Positions 33,767 to 37,350 of a stretch of 37,350 bases of DNA are shown here, in pieces; positions within the stretch are counted from its first letter, which is position 1, and each line of letters opens with the position of its first letter. This stretch comes from Verrucomicrobiales bacterium (GTDB taxonomy: Bacteria; Verrucomicrobiota; Verrucomicrobiia; Verrucomicrobiales; DEV007): contig JARGNI010000035.1 of the NCBI GenBank assembly GCA_029213195.1, positions 21,738-59,087 on the forward strand, written 5' to 3'. The notes beneath the pieces were generated by a model. It worked only from the letters and a program-made list of their open reading frames with translations. It had not been told where the DNA came from and made no database searches. The translations under genes and the position numbers were made by a program.

Positions 33767-36550
33767 CTACCCCGCAATGATCTGCTCCAACACGTAGGGG
33801 AGAATTCCTCCCGCGTTGTAGTAATCGACCTCAGCAGGGGTGTCCAAACGAACCTTCAATGGCACTTCGACCGTCGTCCCATCACTCGCATGCGCGACGA
33901 GGGTCGCGGTCTGCATGGGCTTGAGCTCTCCGGCGATTCCCGTGATATCGAAAGTCGCATCGACGAGATCTTTGACCTTCTCGTAGTCCGCCGCATCGGC
34001 GAAGTTCAAAGGCAGAACTCCCATTCCGATCAGGTTGGAACGGTGGATACGCTCGAAGGACTTCGTCACGACGGCCTTGACGCCGAGGAGGCGGGTTCCC
34101 TTGGCGGCCCAGTCCCGGCTGGAGCCCATTCCGTAGTCATCGCCACCAATGACCACGAGAGGCGTCCCCTCTTCCTGGTAGGCCATGGAAGCGTTGTAGA
34201 TGAAAGTCGGCTTGGCGCTGCCGAAGGCTTCGATCCCGGTGTCGGGAGAAGGAACATCCTGGGAGCCAAAATACTGGGTGTATCCGCCTTCGATTCCGGG
34301 ACACATCAGATTCTTGATCCGAACGTTGGCAAAGGTTCCGCGAGTCATGACCCGGTCGTTACCGCGGCGTGCTCCGTAGGAGTTGAAGGAAGCCTTCTCG
34401 ACTCCGTTCTCGAGCAGATACTGTCCCGCAGGAGACGTGTCCTTGATCGCTCCGGCCGGAGAAATGTGGTCCGTCGTGACCGAGTCCCCAAAGATCCCGA
34501 GCGGACGGGCTCCAACGATGTTCTCGCTCGCGCCTTCCTTCGTGTCGAAGAAAGGAGGCGACTGCACGTAGGTCGAAGCTTCGTCCCAGGTGTAGGTCGC
34601 ACCCGTGGTACCGTTGATTTCTCCCCACTTCGGGTTCGCGGTATCGACATTGCCGTAGAGCTTGCTGTAAACCTCGGGCTTGAGAGCCGAAGCAAGCTGC
34701 TCGGTAACTTCTTCCTGGCTCGGCCAGACATCGGCGAGAAACACCGGATCGCCGTTGGTATCGGTGCCGAGCGGCTCCGTCGTCAGGTCGAGATCGACCC
34801 GACCGGCCAGGGCATAGGCAACGACGAGCGGAGGCGACATGAGAAAGTTGGCCTTGATCGATCCGTGGACACGAGCCTCGAAGTTTCGGTTTCCGGAAAG
34901 AACGGAGGCACAGACGAGATCGCCTTCCTTGATCGCATCTTCGATCGCCGGGTGAAGCGGTCCGGAGTTGCCGATACAGGTGGTGCAACCGTAGCCGACG
35001 GTTTCGAATCCGATCTTGTCGAGTTCCTCCTGAAGCCCCGTAGCCTCGAGATAATCGGTGACGACGCGAGATCCGGGCCCCAGGGAAGTCTTCACGAAAG
35101 GAGCCACGGTGAGCCCTTTCTCATTGGCCTTCTTCGCAACCAGGCCCGCCGCGAGCATGACGCTCGGGTTGGAGGTGTTGGTGCAACTCGTGATCGCGGC
35201 GATAAGAACCGATCCGTGACGGAGTGCCGTATCGACGTCGAGCTCGGTGATCGTCTCGCCCTCGATAAGCGGATTGTCGAATTCACCGGCGGGAGAGTTG
35301 AGGTGCAAGGGGACGGTGACGTCGCGCTGCGCTTCGGACAATCCGAAACCTCCATCGCCTGCGGGAGTCGTGAAAAGCTCGTTGAAGGAATTCCCGAGAG
35401 CCGGCACATCGATCCGGTCCTGGGGACGTTTCGGTCCGGCCACCGCTGGAACGATGGTGGCGAGATCGAGTTCGAGGAGATCGGTGTAGTCACAGTCGCC
35501 CTTGTCGGGAATGCCGAAAAGGTTCTGCGCCTTGAAGTAATTCTCCACCGTGGTGCAGAGTTCCTCGGAGCGACCCGTGCCGCGGAGGTAATTGATGGTT
35601 TCTCCATCGACAGGGAAGAATCCCATCGTCGCGCCATATTCCGGAGCCATATTCGCGATCGTGGCACGATCGGGCAGGGAGAGAGCATCGGCTCCAGGTC
35701 CGAAAAACTCGACGAATTTTCCGACCACTCCGTGGGCTCGAAGAATTTCGGTAACGCGGAGCGTCAGGTCCGTTGCAGTGACCCCTTCGGCAAGCGAACC
35801 GTGGAGATACACCCCGACCACTTCGGGAACGAGGAAAGTGACGGGCTGACCGAGCATTCCGGCTTCCGCCTCGATGCCTCCCACTCCCCAACCGACGACA
35901 CCGAGGCCGTTGATCATCGTGGTGTGAGAATCGGTTCCGACGAGGGTGTCGGGATAGAAAACGTTTTCTTTCTCGAGCACGCCCTTGGCGAGATACTCGA
36001 GGTTCACCTGGTGAACGATTCCGATGCCCGGAGGCACCACGGAGAACGTATCGAACGCCTGCTGTCCCCACTTGAGGAACTCGTACCGCTCACGGTTCCG
36101 GATGAACTCGATCTCCATGTTCCGATCGAGAGCGGCCTGGGATCCGGCGAAATCCACCTGCACCGAGTGATCGACAACGAGATCGACGGGAACGAGGGGT
36201 TCGACCTTGGCCGCTTCAGTTCCGCGGGCAACCGCCGCATCCCGCATCGCGGCGACATCGACGAGAAGAGGAACTCCGGTGAAATCCTGGAGAACAATTC
36301 GGGCCACCGTGAAGGGAATCTCGTATTCACCGGGCGACTTGGCGTTCCAGTTGGCGAGATTCTCGACATCGACTTCGTTGACCTTGCGACCGTCGACATT
36401 CCGGAGGACGGACTCGAGGACGATCCGAATACTGACAGGAAGACGATCCAGGTTCGGGGCCTTGCCGGACTCGGCGAGAGCGGGCAGGGAGTAAAATTTG
36501 CCTTCGGCTCCGGAGCCGGTGGTGAAGGATCGCACGACGTCTAAACTCAT
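33767..36550 (-). CDS. acnA: aconitate hydratase A
   Basis: The 927-residue enzyme interconverts citrate and isocitrate in the TCA cycle using a [4Fe-4S] cluster. Cluster ligands are Cys456 in [11 protein letters not shown] and Cys522 and Cys525 in [10 protein letters not shown], spaced as in E. coli AcnA. The C-terminal swivel domain has [17 protein letters not shown] and [10 protein letters not shown]. It is slightly longer than the E. coli protein (891). ATG at 36550 is preferred to TTG at 36625, which would add 25 residues not typical of the family. Mrp (13053-14108) is a candidate cluster donor. Confidence 0.97.
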   Translation of the reverse strand: MSLDVVRSFTTGSGAEGKFYSLPALAESGKAPNLDRLPVSIRIVLESVLRNVDGRKVNEVDVENLANWNAKSPGEYEIPFTVARIVLQDFTGVPLLVDVAAMRDAAVARGTEAAKVEPLVPVDLVVDHSVQVDFAGSQAALDRNMEIEFIRNRERYEFLKWGQQAFDTFSVVPPGIGIVHQVNLEYLAKGVLEKENVFYPDTLVGTDSHTTMINGLGVVGWGVGGIEAEAGMLGQPVTFLVPEVVGVYLHGSLAEGVTATDLTLRVTEILRAHGVVGKFVEFFGPGADALSLPDRATIANMAPEYGATMGFFPVDGETINYLRGTGRSEELCTTVENYFKAQNLFGIPDKGDCDYTDLLELDLATIVPAVAGPKRPQDRIDVPALGNSFNELFTTPAGDGGFGLSEAQRDVTVPLHLNSPAGEFDNPLIEGETITELDVDTALRHGSVLIAAITSCTNTSNPSVMLAAGLVAKKANEKGLTVAPFVKTSLGPGSRVVTDYLEATGLQEELDKIGFETVGYGCTTCIGNSGPLHPAIEDAIKEGDLVCASVLSGNRNFEARVHGSIKANFLMSPPLVVAYALAGRVDLDLTTEPLGTDTNGDPVFLADVWPSQEEVTEQLASALKPEVYSKLYGNVDTANPKWGEINGTTGATYTWDEASTYVQSPPFFDTKEGASENIVGARPLGIFGDSVTTDHISPAGAIKDTSPAGQYLLENGVEKASFNSYGARRGNDRVMTRGTFANVRIKNLMCPGIEGGYTQYFGSQDVPSPDTGIEAFGSAKPTFIYNASMAYQEEGTPLVVIGGDDYGMGSSRDWAAKGTRLLGVKAVVTKSFERIHRSNLIGMGVLPLNFADAADYEKVKDLVDATFDITGIAGELKPMQTATLVAHASDGTTVEVPLKVRLDTPAEVDYYNAGGILPYVLEQIIAG

Positions 36551-36602
36551 CTTGTTCTGGTCAATAGTGGAGAGTGAATCAGGCCTTCTCGATGAAGACC
36601 TG

Positions 36603-36631
36603 ACAGGGTCGGGTCGATGACTCAACCCTGT
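36603..36631. promoter_or_regulatory. 7-bp inverted repeat upstream of acnA
   Basis: ACAGGGT (36603-36609) and ACCCTGT (36625-36631) flank 15 bases, 53 bases upstream of the acnA start. It may be an operator. No convincing promoter hexamers were found in the 159-base gap. Confidence 0.3.
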
Positions 36632-36686
36632 TCAATCCGGGAATTTTCCGCGTCCCGGCGCAGATGAGGCCACCTGTACGGCAGGA

Positions 36687-36707
36687 GGGGGCCGGATTCA
36701 AGGCCCC
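36687..36707. terminator. GC-rich hairpin after the Uma2 gene
   Basis: GGGGCC (36687-36692) and GGCCCC (36702-36707) flank a nine-base loop immediately downstream of the Uma2 stop on the minus strand. It has no T-tract, so its strength as a terminator is doubtful. Confidence 0.35.
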
Positions 36708-36709
36708 GT

Positions 36710-37246
36710 TTACGCAAAAAGTGGACCTATCGACAGCTCTACTTTGCATCCTGGATGCAATTCGAAGCTAGATTCGGGGGCAATCTCGCGATAGGTGCCA
36801 TCTTCACCCAATTGAAGAAGCAAAGCAGACTTGTCTTCCGGATCGAGAATCAGGTAATGGGGAACTCCTTCCGATGCGTATAGCTCGCGCTTGGCGACCA
36901 GATCTTTCTGTCGAGTCGATGGAGAAAGAATCTCGGCAGTGAATTCAGGGCGCTTCTTTAGCCATTTTCCGCCCGGATCTCCACACACCACCATGACGTC
37001 AGGTCGAACTACCGTATCTTTCTCCAAGTGCCAGTCGCTTTCGTAGACTGCTCGGCAGCTCCCTTCGCAATCATCCGAATGAAGCAAATCGACAAGCTGT
37101 GCGATGAGTTGGCTTCCTACAGATTGGTGAAAAAATCCTGGAGCCGGCGACATGGAAACTGGAACTCCGTCCCATAACTCCCATTCTCCTTCCCATTGAA
37201 GAAAGTCATCCACAGAATAACGCGGAATATAAGAAACAGCGCCCAT
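36710..37246 (-). CDS. Uma2 family endonuclease (DUF820)
   Basis: The 178-residue protein matches the Uma2/DUF820 family of restriction-endonuclease-like folds. The pattern is a Tyr-Ser-Val-Asp-Asp-Phe start, Trp-Glu-Leu-Trp-Asp-Gly, then the PD-(D/E)xK-type core: Arg-Pro-Asp-Val-Met-Val, Glu-Ile-Leu-Ser-Pro-Ser-Thr-Arg and Lys-Arg-Glu-Leu-Tyr. These proteins are common in Cyanobacteria and Planctomycetota, often in many copies, and their cellular role is unknown. Base composition looks lower in GC than its neighbours. ATG at 37246 is preferred over GTG at 37261. Confidence 0.88.
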   Translation of the reverse strand: MGAVSYIPRYSVDDFLQWEGEWELWDGVPVSMSPAPGFFHQSVGSQLIAQLVDLLHSDDCEGSCRAVYESDWHLEKDTVVRPDVMVVCGDPGGKWLKKRPEFTAEILSPSTRQKDLVAKRELYASEGVPHYLILDPEDKSALLLQLGEDGTYREIAPESSFELHPGCKVELSIGPLFA

Positions 37247-37275
37247 ACCCGAGCCTACCACAGGAAACGTCCAAG

Positions 37276-37300
37276 AAAAAGGCCCGGATTGCTCCGAGCC
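37276..37300 (-). terminator. rho-independent terminator for a gene beyond the right edge
   Basis: GGCCCGGA (37281-37288) pairs with TCCGAGCC (37293-37300) with one mismatch and a four-base loop; plus-strand A's at 37276-37280 give the T-tract on the minus strand. It lies upstream of the Uma2 gene, so it should end a minus-strand transcript entering from the right. Confidence 0.6.
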
Positions 37301-37350
37301 CGAATTGAGCCAAAATAAATGACACCCGAGCCGAAAAGCTGAGAGAAGGC

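Noticed and set aside
33890-36544. Very long open frame on the plus strand opposite acnA
   Set aside because: It is antisense to a fully conserved aconitase; long antisense frames arise from GC-rich codon use. The same applies to 26715-28514 (minus) opposite oppA and 5459-6856 (minus) opposite pyk.

Overview
The window is a GC-rich bacterial chromosome segment, densely coded and with no gap over about 250 bases. The gene set fits the Planctomycetota-Verrucomicrobiota group, most likely a Verrucomicrobiota: system II cytochrome c maturation (resB/ccsA), a secreted formylglycine-type sulfatase, a secreted PQQ-like beta-propeller protein, a GYF_2-AIM24 fusion, sigma-54 and few Shine-Dalgarno sites. 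The phylum is inferred from gene content only. No rRNA, tRNA, CRISPR, prophage or insertion sequence was seen.

Layout. 1-143: repeat-rich tail of an unidentified gene. 242-5514 (+): lipoprotein, resB, ccsA, a 27-residue membrane peptide and an OmpA-like envelope protein, a cytochrome c maturation block. 5633-7271 (+): pyruvate kinase and a DUF4250 protein. 7376-8071 (-): membrane-anchored cytochrome c. 8183-10466 (+): GNAT acetyltransferase and a receiver-cyclase. 10483-19129 (-): an Opp-like four-gene ABC operon, then Mrp, a sulfatase and an imelysin-like gene with no normal start. 19204-22035 (-): PQQ-like beta-propeller protein and sigma-54. 22244-24482 (+): two outer-membrane polysaccharide export proteins behind an AT-rich promoter and a short leader ORF. 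24551-26758 (-): an AIM24 protein and an unknown acidic protein. 26859-30404 (+): a conventional oppABC. 30507-30821 (-): a small secreted protein. 30981-33256 (+): feoA-feoB-FeoB-associated protein, followed by a small membrane protein. 33767-36550 (-): aconitase. 36710-37246 (-): Uma2-family nuclease.

The most unusual region is the minus-strand operon 14324-19129. Its four genes overlap by ATGA junctions and it has its own good sigma-70-type promoter, yet the ATPase-like subunit has lost the Walker A lysine, Q-loop glutamine, the signature glycines, the catalytic glutamate and the H-loop histidine while keeping an intact frame. The substrate-binding protein is membrane-anchored and carries an inserted region of about 150 residues, and the two permeases are strongly diverged. 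This looks like an ABC importer turned into something that does not hydrolyse ATP, perhaps a sensor or peptide-binding scaffold. A normal oppABC lies 8 kb away, so peptide uptake does not depend on it.

Other points of interest: the A9 run joining the sulfatase to the startless imelysin frame, a cyclase with non-canonical substrate-selecting positions, the leader ORF before the polysaccharide export genes, and a perfect inverted repeat over the predicted cytochrome c promoter.
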